Part shown: positions 49,131 to 56,817 of the stretch, in pieces
How positions within the stretch are numbered: position 1 is the first letter of the stretch
Layout: the number at the start of each line of letters is the position of its first letter
Assembly: GCF_004331455.1 (NCBI RefSeq)
Contig: NZ_SJJR01000027.1
Location: 1 to 64,000, forward strand
Reading direction: 5' to 3'
Source: Micromonospora zingiberis
GTDB taxonomy: Bacteria; Actinomycetota; Actinomycetes; Mycobacteriales; Micromonosporaceae
Length of the DNA stretch: 64,000 nt
The notes under the pieces: generated by a model
What the model was told of the DNA's origin: nothing
Databases searched by the model: none
Seen by the model: only the letters and a program-made list of their open reading frames with translations
Translations under genes and position numbers: made by a program

Positions 49131-51437
49131 ATGCCGATGCTGAGCATCGTTCTTCCCGTTTACCGGGTGCAGGCCTACCTTCGCGAATGCCTTGACTCGA
49201 TCCTGCAGCAGCCGTTTCAAGACGTCGAGGTGATTGCCGTCGACGACTGCTCACCGGACCACTGTGGAGCGATTCTCGACGAGTATGCCGCTAGGGACAG
49301 TCGACTTCAGGTTGTGCACCTGACCGAGAACGTCGGCCTTGGCGAGGCTCGTAACGTCGGGATGCGCCATGTGACTGGCGAATATGTCTGGTTCGTGGAC
49401 AGTGACGACTGGATCGCTCCTGGAGCGTTGGCCGCGGTGGCCGACCGGCTGCGTTCCGTGCGGCCGGACGTGCTGGCGGTGGACTACGCCAAAGTGTGGT
49501 GGAACAACCAGAGTCGCCGCAGCAAGCTGTCGCAACTGGTCCGGGCCGAAGCGTTGCCGAAGGTGTTCACGCTGGCTGAGCACCCCAACATGATCAAACT
49601 TTTCCACGTCGCCTGGAACAAGATCTTCCGGCGCGAGTTCCTGGTGCAGAACAAGATCACATTCCCGCCCGGCCTGTACGAGGACGTTCCGGTCGGCTTC
49701 CCGGTACTCATCCTGGCGGACCGGATCACCGTCCTCGACCGGGTGTGCATCTACTACCGCCAGCGGCGGCAGGGCGCGATCACCTCCACGCCCGGCTACC
49801 GGCACTTCGAGGTCTTCGACCAGTACGACCGGCTCTTCTCCCACCTGGACAGCATCGGAGAGCGGGCGGAGCCATTCCGGAGCCTGGTCTTCGAGCGCAT
49901 GATGTACCAGTGCCTGCTCGTCCTGGAGAACCCGGACCGGGTCGCGCGGTCCCACCAGCGTGAGTTCTTCGCCGCCCTGGCCAAGGCATTCAACCGACAC
50001 CTTCCGGCGCAGGGATACACGAGGCCGCAGGGCCGGGAGCGGGTCAAGCATCTGCTCGTCGCCCGTCGGGCGTACACCGTCTGGCTGTTCATGCGGATGG
50101 TCTTTGGCCTGCGCCGGAAGGTGGAGGCCAAGGTCAACCAGGTGAAGCGCAAGGTCCGGCTGCGCAGCCGGCTGCGCATGCGGTACTACCGCTTCCAGTT
50201 GCGCCGGCCGATGGACGAGAATCTCGCCGTCTTCTCCACGTACTGGGGGAAGGGGTACGGCTGCAACCCGCGCGCGGTGTACGAGAAGATGACCGAGCTG
50301 GCACCCGCTGTCCGTGGGGTGTGGGAGGTCAAGCCGGGCGAGGAGGGATCCGTGCCGCCCGGTGTCGAGACGGTGACCATCGGTACGCTGCGGCACTACC
50401 AGGTGCTAGCCCGGGCCAAGTACCTGGTGTCCAACGTGAACTACCCGGGCTGGGTGGTCAAGCGGCCCGGTGCGGTGCATCTGTCGACGAATCACGGCAC
50501 TCCCGTGAAGGCGATGGGCGTGGACCAGTTGAAGTTCCCCGCCGGCATCAAGGGCATGAACATGAACTGGTTGCTGAAGCGCTGCGATCGATGGACCTAC
50601 AGCATCAGCCCGAACGCCTACACGACTGAGATCTGGGAGCGGGCCTATCCGTGTGGCTACGAGACCCTGGAGGTCGGCTACCCGCGAAACGACGCGCTCG
50701 CCAACGCCACCGAGCAGGACGTCGCCGAGGCGCGTGAGCGGCTCGGACTGAAGCCGGGTCAGCTGGCGGTGGCGTACCTGCCGACGTATCGCGACTACGA
50801 GTTCGGCAGCGACGCGCTGTTGAACGTCGGGCGGTTCGCTGACCAGCTGTCGCCCGAGACCATGCTGCTGGTTCGGGTGCACCACTTCGACCGCACCATC
50901 GTGGGCGGTGACCACCCCCGCGTAATCGATCTCTGCGACTACTCCCGGGTGGAGGACATCTACCTGGCCGCCGACGTGCTGATCACCGACTACTCCTCGG
51001 TCATGTTCGACTATGCGGTGCTGGACCGGCCGCTCGTGATCTTCGCGGCGGACTGGGACGCCTACCGGGCCAATCGTGGGGCATACCTCGACGTCTTCGC
51101 CGAAGGACCGGGTGCCACGGCCCGCACCGAGGAGGAACTGGTCGACCTGTTCCGCTCCGGAGCGGTGTTCGGCGACCAGGCGACGAGCGCCCGGCAGTTG
51201 TTCCGCAAGCGCTTCTGCTACCTGGACGATGGGCGCGCCTCCGAGCGGGTCGTCCGCCGGGTGTTCCTCAACGAACCCGTACCGGCGCCGCCGGAGACGG
51301 GCGCGGTGCCGGTGGTACCGGCCGAGCAGTTGCAGGAACTGCGCAGCGTCGAGGACGACTCGCAGCTGCCGGACCCGCCCACCGTCGACGACGAGGCGAA
51401 CCTGTCCGACGCACCTGACGCGCTGGTAGGCCGCTGA
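49131..51437 (+). CDS. GT2 glycosyltransferase fused to CDP-glycerol glycerophosphotransferase (TagF-like)
   Basis: 768 residues, ATG at 49131 after GAGGAAAAGG; an ATG six bases later is possible. Residues 3-about 230 are a GT-A family 2 domain (MLSIVLPVYRVQAYLRECL, VDDCSPD, metal-binding WFVDSDDW). A basic linker (about 325-355) likely binds the membrane. Residues about 360-700 are a TagF/TagB domain: NHGTPVKAMG with the catalytic His, YLPTYRDY, and the terminal DYSSVMFDYAVLDRPLVIF. The tail is Pro/Asp-rich. It should add sugar and glycerol-phosphate units to a teichoic-acid-like polymer at the inner membrane. No other polymer genes are adjacent. Confidence 0.9.
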   Translation: MPMLSIVLPVYRVQAYLRECLDSILQQPFQDVEVIAVDDCSPDHCGAILDEYAARDSRLQVVHLTENVGLGEARNVGMRHVTGEYVWFVDSDDWIAPGALAAVADRLRSVRPDVLAVDYAKVWWNNQSRRSKLSQLVRAEALPKVFTLAEHPNMIKLFHVAWNKIFRREFLVQNKITFPPGLYEDVPVGFPVLILADRITVLDRVCIYYRQRRQGAITSTPGYRHFEVFDQYDRLFSHLDSIGERAEPFRSLVFERMMYQCLLVLENPDRVARSHQREFFAALAKAFNRHLPAQGYTRPQGRERVKHLLVARRAYTVWLFMRMVFGLRRKVEAKVNQVKRKVRLRSRLRMRYYRFQLRRPMDENLAVFSTYWGKGYGCNPRAVYEKMTELAPAVRGVWEVKPGEEGSVPPGVETVTIGTLRHYQVLARAKYLVSNVNYPGWVVKRPGAVHLSTNHGTPVKAMGVDQLKFPAGIKGMNMNWLLKRCDRWTYSISPNAYTTEIWERAYPCGYETLEVGYPRNDALANATEQDVAEARERLGLKPGQLAVAYLPTYRDYEFGSDALLNVGRFADQLSPETMLLVRVHHFDRTIVGGDHPRVIDLCDYSRVEDIYLAADVLITDYSSVMFDYAVLDRPLVIFAADWDAYRANRGAYLDVFAEGPGATARTEEELVDLFRSGAVFGDQATSARQLFRKRFCYLDDGRASERVVRRVFLNEPVPAPPETGAVPVVPAEQLQELRSVEDDSQLPDPPTVDDEANLSDAPDALVGR

Positions 51438-51451
51438 TCTGTGTATCGGTT

Positions 51452-51481
51452 GCGGCGCCGGTCCTCCTGGGCCGGCGCCGC
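51452..51481. terminator. hairpin after the GT2-TagF gene
   Basis: GCGGCGCCGG and CCGGCGCCGC, perfect 10-bp arms with a 10-base loop, 15 bases past the stop and between convergent genes. Confidence 0.78.
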
Positions 51482-51532
51482 CGCCGTTGCGGGCCCGCGT
51501 CGACCCCGTTCGGCCCGACATCGGGCGGCTGG

Positions 51533-52453
51533 TCAGAACCGGGCGAAGGAACGGATCGGCATGCGCGGGCCGAACCTCGGGGCGTGGATACCCGCGACTT
51601 CCAACAGCCGGCAGACCCGGCCCCGGTGTCCCCGGAACGGCTCCAGCAGCTCCAGCATCCGGGCATCGTCGGCGCGCGGTTCGCCGGCCAGCGCCCAGGC
51701 CACCGTGTTCGGTACGTGGTAGTCGCCGACGCTGACCGCGTCCGCGTCCCCGTACGCCACCCGGACGACTTCGGCGGCGGTCCACGGGCCGATCCCGCTG
51801 ATCGCCATCAACCTGCGGGTGGCCGCTGGCGCATCCGCACAGCGCTCCAGCCGGTCGGCGACGGCAGCGGCACGGCGCAGCGTGTCAGCGCGGCGCTGCT
51901 CCACCCCGAACGGGTGGAAACCCCAGTACGGCATGGCCGCCACGGCCGCCGGCTCAGGCGGCAGTAGCAGTGGCTGCATCGGCCCCGGCGCCGTCTCCGC
52001 GAAGTGACGGACGATCGCCGCGTACGCCCGGTAAGCCTCCTTACCGGTGACCTTCTGTTCGAGGATCGCCCGCAGCACCCGCGGAAAGACCAGCCCGGTG
52101 GCGGGCATCCGCAGCCCGGTGTGCTGTACGGCCAGCCGCTCCAGCAACGGGTGGGCGGCGGCGAGTTCCGCGAACCCGGTCAGGTCGTCACGTAGGCCCG
52201 CTATCGCGTCGGCCTGGTCGACGACCCACCCGGCACCCGGCCCGTACCCGTCGGCCTGTAGCCCGCCACCCACGGGGCGTAGTGCCAGGGTCGCCGGGCC
52301 GGCGGGCGTACGGGCGGCCCACCAGAAGGTGTCGGCGGTGATCCGGGCGCACGGATCGTACCGACTGAAAAGTAGCGGCTGGACCGACGCGGCCAGCCGG
52401 TAGTCCGCAGGTGGTCGCAACACCCGGCGCGCGGCGGGCTCGGTCCTGCTCAC
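51533..52453 (-). CDS. DNA-3-methyladenine glycosylase/AlkA-like HhH-GPD protein
   Basis: 306 residues from the GTG at 52453. The N-terminal half (PADYRLAASVQPLLFSRYDPCARI) resembles the AlkA/OGG-like beta domain. FPRVLRAILEQKVTGKEAYRAYAAIVRHF starts the helical part; the helix-hairpin-helix is LMAISGIGPWTAAEVV (about 215-230) and the catalytic Asp lies in SVGDYHV (about 241). It excises alkylated bases in base-excision repair. Length and order fit actinobacterial AlkA-like proteins without an Ada fusion. Confidence 0.88.
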   Translation of the reverse strand: MSRTEPAARRVLRPPADYRLAASVQPLLFSRYDPCARITADTFWWAARTPAGPATLALRPVGGGLQADGYGPGAGWVVDQADAIAGLRDDLTGFAELAAAHPLLERLAVQHTGLRMPATGLVFPRVLRAILEQKVTGKEAYRAYAAIVRHFAETAPGPMQPLLLPPEPAAVAAMPYWGFHPFGVEQRRADTLRRAAAVADRLERCADAPAATRRLMAISGIGPWTAAEVVRVAYGDADAVSVGDYHVPNTVAWALAGEPRADDARMLELLEPFRGHRGRVCRLLEVAGIHAPRFGPRMPIRSFARF

Positions 52454-52529
52454 GGGCCTACTCTGCCACCTTCGGCGGGCGCCCGGCGAAACCACCCCGA
52501 CGTGCGGAACGGACCCCTCACACGACGGT

Positions 52530-52563
52530 GGCCGGTCGTACCCCCTGCGGGGCGCGACCGGCC
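52530..52563 (-). terminator. terminator of the lipoprotein gene at 52580
   Basis: GGCCGGTCG and CGACCGGCC are perfect 9-bp arms; the loop contains a further CCCC/GGGG pairing. It starts 17 bases past the stop. Confidence 0.8.
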
Positions 52564-52579
52564 ATCCGGCGTTGTCAGA

Positions 52580-53254
52580 TCAGTACGTGTAGTCGGAGTC
52601 CGAGCTGTCCGACTTGGTCTTCGACGGCGGCTCGACGGCCTTCGGGGTGCCCTTGGGCAGGCACTCCAGGTTCTTGCTGCCGTCCGGGTTCACCACGAAC
52701 CAGGTGCCGCCGACGCCCTGGCCCTTCCACTGACCCGGCTTCTTGTCGCCGATGTAGGTGTAGAGCGGCCAGCCGTCCAGGGTGATCTGGCGGGTGCCGT
52801 CCGGCCGGGTGATGGTGCCGACCGCGTCGTCGGAGACGCCCTTGAGCTTCGGGTTGCCGTCGGTCAGCGCCGGCGGCCACACCTCGGCGCACTGGTCCTC
52901 GCAGTTGGTGGCCGGCGGGTCGTTGCTGTCCCGGTCGAAGCGGTACAGCAGGAAGCCGTCCTGGTTGACGACCGCGCTGCCCATCCGGGGGAACTTCTTG
53001 CCGGTCAGGCTCTCGGTCAGCTCGACACCGTCGGGCAGGGGGGCGTCGGTTTCGGCTTCCGCGCCCGGCGACGCCGAGGCGCTCGGCTCGGCAGTGGCGC
53101 TGGCCTCGGGGTCCGCGGTCGCCGAGGGGTCGGCCGCAGCGACGGCGACCGGCTCTGCGGCGCCGGGGTCCGCTCCGTTGTAGCCCGCGGGCGCGCAGGC
53201 CGTAAGTGCGACCATGGCGCTCGCCACAACGACGGTCCGCTTCAACTTTGCCAC
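52580..53254 (-). CDS. secreted lipoprotein with COG4315-type repeats
   Basis: 224 residues, GTG start with GAGGAGGG upstream. Lipobox LTAC at Cys20, then an Ala/Ser/Pro-rich spacer (about 25-70). The folded part has two copies of the small repeat seen in Lipoprotein_15 (PF03640) proteins: GFLLYRFDRDSNDPPATNCEDQCAEVWPP-type and TLDGWPLYTYIGDKKPGQWKG-type segments. Function of the family is unknown; it is surface-exposed. The tail is Ser/Asp-rich. Confidence 0.88.
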   Translation of the reverse strand: MAKLKRTVVVASAMVALTACAPAGYNGADPGAAEPVAVAAADPSATADPEASATAEPSASASPGAEAETDAPLPDGVELTESLTGKKFPRMGSAVVNQDGFLLYRFDRDSNDPPATNCEDQCAEVWPPALTDGNPKLKGVSDDAVGTITRPDGTRQITLDGWPLYTYIGDKKPGQWKGQGVGGTWFVVNPDGSKNLECLPKGTPKAVEPPSKTKSDSSDSDYTY

Positions 53255-53401
53255 GTGCCCTCCTCATACTTGACAAGTCACCGAGAAGTACGGGGAGAGG
53301 GCTGTCAAGGTTGAAGCCAAAACGGTGGCTCATTTCACAAGTGGCGGATTGAACCGAAATCCACCGCTGTCCGTGTATGGGCGTACCCCGCTGGCGCAGA
53401 C

Positions 53402-53439
53402 GCAGCAAGGCCCGCCTCGACCGAGGCGGGCCTTGCTGC
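53402..53439 (-). terminator. strong terminator of the sigma/anti-sigma operon
   Basis: An 18-base arm and its exact complement (53402-53419 / 53422-53439, including GCAGCAAGGCCCGCCTC), so a stem of about 16-17 pairs closes on a tight loop. It starts 12 bases past the anti-sigma stop codon. Confidence 0.92.
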
Positions 53440-53450
53440 ACTGACGTGGG

Positions 53451-54227
53451 TCAGCCGGTGGGCACCGTCACCAGCGGCGTACCCACACCCTTGCCGTCGA
53501 CCTCCTGCACCTGGAAGTGCTTCACGTCGTCCAACTTGGACGCGGTGGCGGCGGCGAGGGCCAACTGTTGCGGGTTGCTGTTGGTGCCGTAGCCGCCCGG
53601 CGGAACGGACCAGCTGGAGATGACCTCGGTGCTGGCATCCTCGCGCACCACCACCAGACGGCACTCCCGTGGACCGGGCAGCCGACCCAGGGTGAAGGCG
53701 ACGTTGGTGCCGAAGTCCTTCGAGACGAGGAAGAACGTCGCCTTCACCCCGGTGTTCGGGTCGGTGACGTTGACCTGCTTACCCTCCTGCAGGTTACCGC
53801 CGGTCCCCGGGTCACCGGAGTTGCCCGGCCGGGTGCTCGGCGGATCCAACGGAGCCGTGGGCGGCCCGGCGATCGGCGGCGCGGTGCCACCGTCGGACAG
53901 GTTGCTGAAGACCACCCCGGTTATCCCACCGAAAACCACCACGGCCGCGGCGGTCGCGAGGATCTGCCGGAATCGCGCCTTGCGGCGGTGCGTACGCATC
54001 GCCACCAGCGTCCGGTCCAGCAGCACCGGGTTCGAGTGGGTCTGCTCCAGCGCCGTCACCGACTCCTCGTCGATGTCGGAGAGCAGCCCGACCACCGGCA
54101 CCATCGTCTCCAACTCGGCGGCACACGCCCAGCAGGTGGCGAGGTGTTCCTCGAACCGTTCCATGTCCTGTTCGTCCAGCACGCCGAGCGCGTACGCGGC
54201 GACGTCCATGTGGTCTACCCGGCTCAT
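53451..54227 (-). CDS. membrane anti-sigma factor with zinc-finger domain
   Basis: 258 residues. The N-terminal anti-sigma domain has MDVAAYALGVLDEQDMERFEEHLATCWACAAEL, i.e. the HxxxCxxC ZAS motif. A helical linker leads to one membrane helix (about 87-109, ILATAAAVVVFGGITGVVF) and an extracytoplasmic domain of about 140 residues with TFFLVSKDFGTNVAFTLGRLPGP that probably senses envelope state. It holds its partner sigma factor inactive at the membrane. Its ATG overlaps the sigma stop (ATGA). Confidence 0.92.
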   Translation of the reverse strand: MSRVDHMDVAAYALGVLDEQDMERFEEHLATCWACAAELETMVPVVGLLSDIDEESVTALEQTHSNPVLLDRTLVAMRTHRRKARFRQILATAAAVVVFGGITGVVFSNLSDGGTAPPIAGPPTAPLDPPSTRPGNSGDPGTGGNLQEGKQVNVTDPNTGVKATFFLVSKDFGTNVAFTLGRLPGPRECRLVVVREDASTEVISSWSVPPGGYGTNSNPQQLALAAATASKLDDVKHFQVQEVDGKGVGTPLVTVPTG

Positions 54228-54916
54228 TCCGTCACCCCCCTTTCCTGCAGAGCTGTGCGCAGGGCGCGCAGCGCGTAGTAAACCCGTGACTTCGCGGTGC
54301 CCAGTGGTAGGCCGAGCTCCTCGGCCGCCTCCGGCACCGTACGTCCTCGAAAGTACGTCGCCACCAGGATCTCCCGGTGCGACTGGCTCAACGTTCGCAG
54401 CGCGTCGGCCACCGTCATCGAGCGCAGCACCCGGTCTGTGCTGTCCGACTCGGCGAACGCGGTCAGGTCCCGGTCGTACGTCTCGGCCGGCCGGGCCTGT
54501 TCACTGCGGTGCTCGTCGATGGCGATGCGCCGAGCCACGGTCACCAGCCAGGGCCGTAGCGACCCCTGCCCCTGCGTGCCCAGCCGGTGGGCGTTGCGCC
54601 AGGCCCGCAGCAGGGTCTCCTGGACGATGTCTTCGGCCCGCTGCCGATCACCGCCGGTCAGTCGCATCACGAACATCAGCAACGGACCGGCGTGTTCCGC
54701 GTAGAGCGTGCGGATCAACTGGTCGGAGTGGGCGGCCTCGGTGGTCGTCGCCTGATGGCGGCCAGGGGCGGGTCGCGGCGTCACCGGGCTATTCTGGCGA
54801 GACGCCGCACGCGAGTCGACCCCGTTGGTGGACGTGGTCGGCCGCGACTGGGATCGGGCGGACATCCAGTCCACCCGCACCCGCTCGCCGTGCCAACCGG
54901 CCGCCAGTGCGTGCAT
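54224..54916 (-). CDS. ECF sigma factor
   Basis: 230 residues from the ATG at 54916, chosen because GGAGG lies five bases upstream on the coding strand; alternative in-frame starts at 54865 and 54784 have no such site. Region 2 shows LLMFVMRLTGGDRQRAEDIVQETLLRAWRNAHRL and region 4 TLSQSHREILVATYFRGRTVPEAAEELGLPLGTAKSRVYYALRAL, both complete. The first 70 residues are variable. It directs RNA polymerase to an unknown regulon and is controlled by the co-translated ZAS anti-sigma factor. Confidence 0.92.
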   Translation of the reverse strand: MHALAAGWHGERVRVDWMSARSQSRPTTSTNGVDSRAASRQNSPVTPRPAPGRHQATTTEAAHSDQLIRTLYAEHAGPLLMFVMRLTGGDRQRAEDIVQETLLRAWRNAHRLGTQGQGSLRPWLVTVARRIAIDEHRSEQARPAETYDRDLTAFAESDSTDRVLRSMTVADALRTLSQSHREILVATYFRGRTVPEAAEELGLPLGTAKSRVYYALRALRTALQERGVTE

Positions 54917-54999
54917 GCAGACCTCCGGTTGTCCATGGACAGAAGCCGTCCCCCCACGGGCATGGCTGCCGATTGATACGCATGGCCCAGCCGAACAGA

Positions 55000-55857
55000 T
55001 CAACGTCGGACGGAAAAAATTCCTGGCGGCGGTGGTGTGGAGTCGGTGGCGTGCTCGTCGTGGACCACCGGAGCGCCCCCGACGAAGCGGTCCAGGTCGG
55101 TCCCGGCGAGCACCCGACCCGGAAACCAGTCACCGGCGGCCCGCCGGGTCAGCTCCGCCACCGGTGGCTCCTGACGGCCGGCGACCAGCACCAGGTTGCC
55201 GTAGCGGCGGCCCCGCAGCACCGCGGCGTCGGTGACCAGGCAGGCCCGAGGCAGCACGGTACGCACGGTGGCGACCTGCCCACGGGCGTAACGCAGTGGT
55301 GGGCCGTCGGCGAGATTGGCCAGGTACCAGCCGCCCGGCCGCAGTACCCGGGCGGCCTCGGCGGCGTACTCGACCGAGGTCAGCCGGGCAGGTGTGCGGG
55401 CACCGGCGAACACGTCGGCGACCACCACGTCGTAGCTGGCGTCGCGGGTGCCGGCCAGCGCCGTGCGGGCATCGCCCACCCGGACCTTCAGTCGCGGGTC
55501 GGCCCGCCACGGCAGCGCCCGCCGGACCAGGTCGACCAGGGCGCCGTCCACTTCGACCACCCGCTGGGTCGAACCGGCACGGGTGGCGGCGACGTAACGG
55601 GGGAGCGTCAGCGCGCCGCCGCCCAGGTGCAACACCCGCAGCGGTGTGCCGGCGGGTGCGATCAGATCGAGCGCGGCGGCCAGCCGGCGGACGTACTCGA
55701 ACTCCAGGTGGGTCGGATCGGTCAGGTCCACATGCGACTGCGGGGCGCCGTCCAGCGACAGCGTCCACGAGCCGGGGCGGTCCGGATCCGAGGTCAGCTC
55801 GGCGAGCCCGGTGTCGACCTGTTCGGTGTGCCGGTCCGGGTCGCGGCGGCGGCCCAT
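55000..55857 (-). CDS. spermidine synthase-like methyltransferase-fold protein
   Basis: 285 residues from the ATG at 55857, which shares one base with the upstream stop (TGATG). SpeE-like features: SHVDLTDPTHLEFEYVRRLA, the cofactor loop VLHLGGGALTLPRYVA, the acidic VVEVDGALVDLV, YDVVVADVFAG and GGWYLANLADG. The standard aminopropyltransferase Asp pair after GGGD is replaced by GGGALTL, so true polyamine synthesis is doubtful. Last gene of the SbcD-SbcC-NurA transcript; its role there is unknown. Confidence 0.8.
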   Translation of the reverse strand: MGRRRDPDRHTEQVDTGLAELTSDPDRPGSWTLSLDGAPQSHVDLTDPTHLEFEYVRRLAAALDLIAPAGTPLRVLHLGGGALTLPRYVAATRAGSTQRVVEVDGALVDLVRRALPWRADPRLKVRVGDARTALAGTRDASYDVVVADVFAGARTPARLTSVEYAAEAARVLRPGGWYLANLADGPPLRYARGQVATVRTVLPRACLVTDAAVLRGRRYGNLVLVAGRQEPPVAELTRRAAGDWFPGRVLAGTDLDRFVGGAPVVHDEHATDSTPPPPGIFSVRR

Positions 55858-56810
55858 CAGCGGTTGGTCCGCGCGGCGGCGGTCAGCGCGCGGTGCAGCA
55901 GCCGGGCGTCGCCCAGCCGGGAGCGCAGCAGGCGTTCCAGCCCGGCGATCGGGACGAGGTTCTGCGGGGCCCGGGGATCCTTGTACGGGGTGGAGGCGAA
56001 CCGGGGCAGGGTGACCAGTGACAGATCGGCCAGCCGTACCGCCTCGGTGATCTCCAGGTCGGCCGAGCATTCCAGCCGGACGATGCCGGCCCAGGGTGCC
56101 CCGGCGGCCACCGGCAGCCGCAAATACCACGACCAGCCGCCCCAGGCGGTGCCGAGCCGGAACACCGGCGACCGGTGGCCCGGCGCCAGCCCGGTGACCA
56201 CCGCCGTGAGCCGGGCGTCGAGATACTGGCTGTGCTGGGTCTTGATGTAGCCGAGGGTGCGCGGCAACTGCCGCCGGTTACGTAACGGCCCGTCCACCAC
56301 CAGCAGGTCGTCATCGGTACGGGCGGCGTCGGAGACCTCCACCTCCAGGGCGGTCAGTGGCCCCTGCACCGCAGCCGGCAGCTTGGCCAGCTCACCGGTG
56401 CCGCTGACCCGGTGCACCGGGTAGCGGACGTTGCCGGCCACCACCTCGGCCGCCGACGGACTGGCGGTGAACAGTCCCCGGCCCACCTTGGCGCCGGCCA
56501 GCTGCGCGGCACCGCGGGCCAGGTCGCACCGCACCACCCCGGCGGCGTACGACGCGGCCAGGCCGGGAAGGGCGGTGCCGTCCTCCTCGGCCGTCCAGAC
56601 GCTGGCGTCGATCCGGCGTACCCCGTCGACCAGCAGCACCACGTGCGGGGCCTGGACACCGGGGCGGGGGCCGATCGCCCGCCAGTCCACCGCGGGTAGT
56701 TCGGCGTCGGCGTCGACCTGCGCGCTGCTCGGTGCGGCCGGGCCACCCGCCGACGCCTCGAACGAGGCACCGTACGCCGGATCCCAGGCGTCGACGAAGA
56801 AGCGGCTCAC
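55857..56810 (-). CDS. nurA: NurA-domain 5'-3' nuclease
   Basis: 317 residues from the GTG at 56810, seven bases after the sbcC stop. The NurA signature is VVLLVDGVRRIDA with Asp62 as the first metal ligand; a second acidic patch lies around LLVVDGPLRNRR and a late one in VRLECS. Length fits bacterial NurA. In archaea NurA is driven by HerA to resect DNA ends with Mre11-Rad50; here those partners are encoded directly upstream on the same strand. Family call rests on motif pattern plus context. Confidence 0.82.
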   Translation of the reverse strand: MSRFFVDAWDPAYGASFEASAGGPAAPSSAQVDADAELPAVDWRAIGPRPGVQAPHVVLLVDGVRRIDASVWTAEEDGTALPGLAASYAAGVVRCDLARGAAQLAGAKVGRGLFTASPSAAEVVAGNVRYPVHRVSGTGELAKLPAAVQGPLTALEVEVSDAARTDDDLLVVDGPLRNRRQLPRTLGYIKTQHSQYLDARLTAVVTGLAPGHRSPVFRLGTAWGGWSWYLRLPVAAGAPWAGIVRLECSADLEITEAVRLADLSLVTLPRFASTPYKDPRAPQNLVPIAGLERLLRSRLGDARLLHRALTAAARTNR

Positions 56811-56817
56811 GCGCGTC

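Noticed and set aside
55000-55857. Genuine polyamine-producing spermidine synthase
   Set aside because: The acidic residues after the GGG loop needed for the aminopropyl reaction are not in place, and no polyamine gene is nearby.
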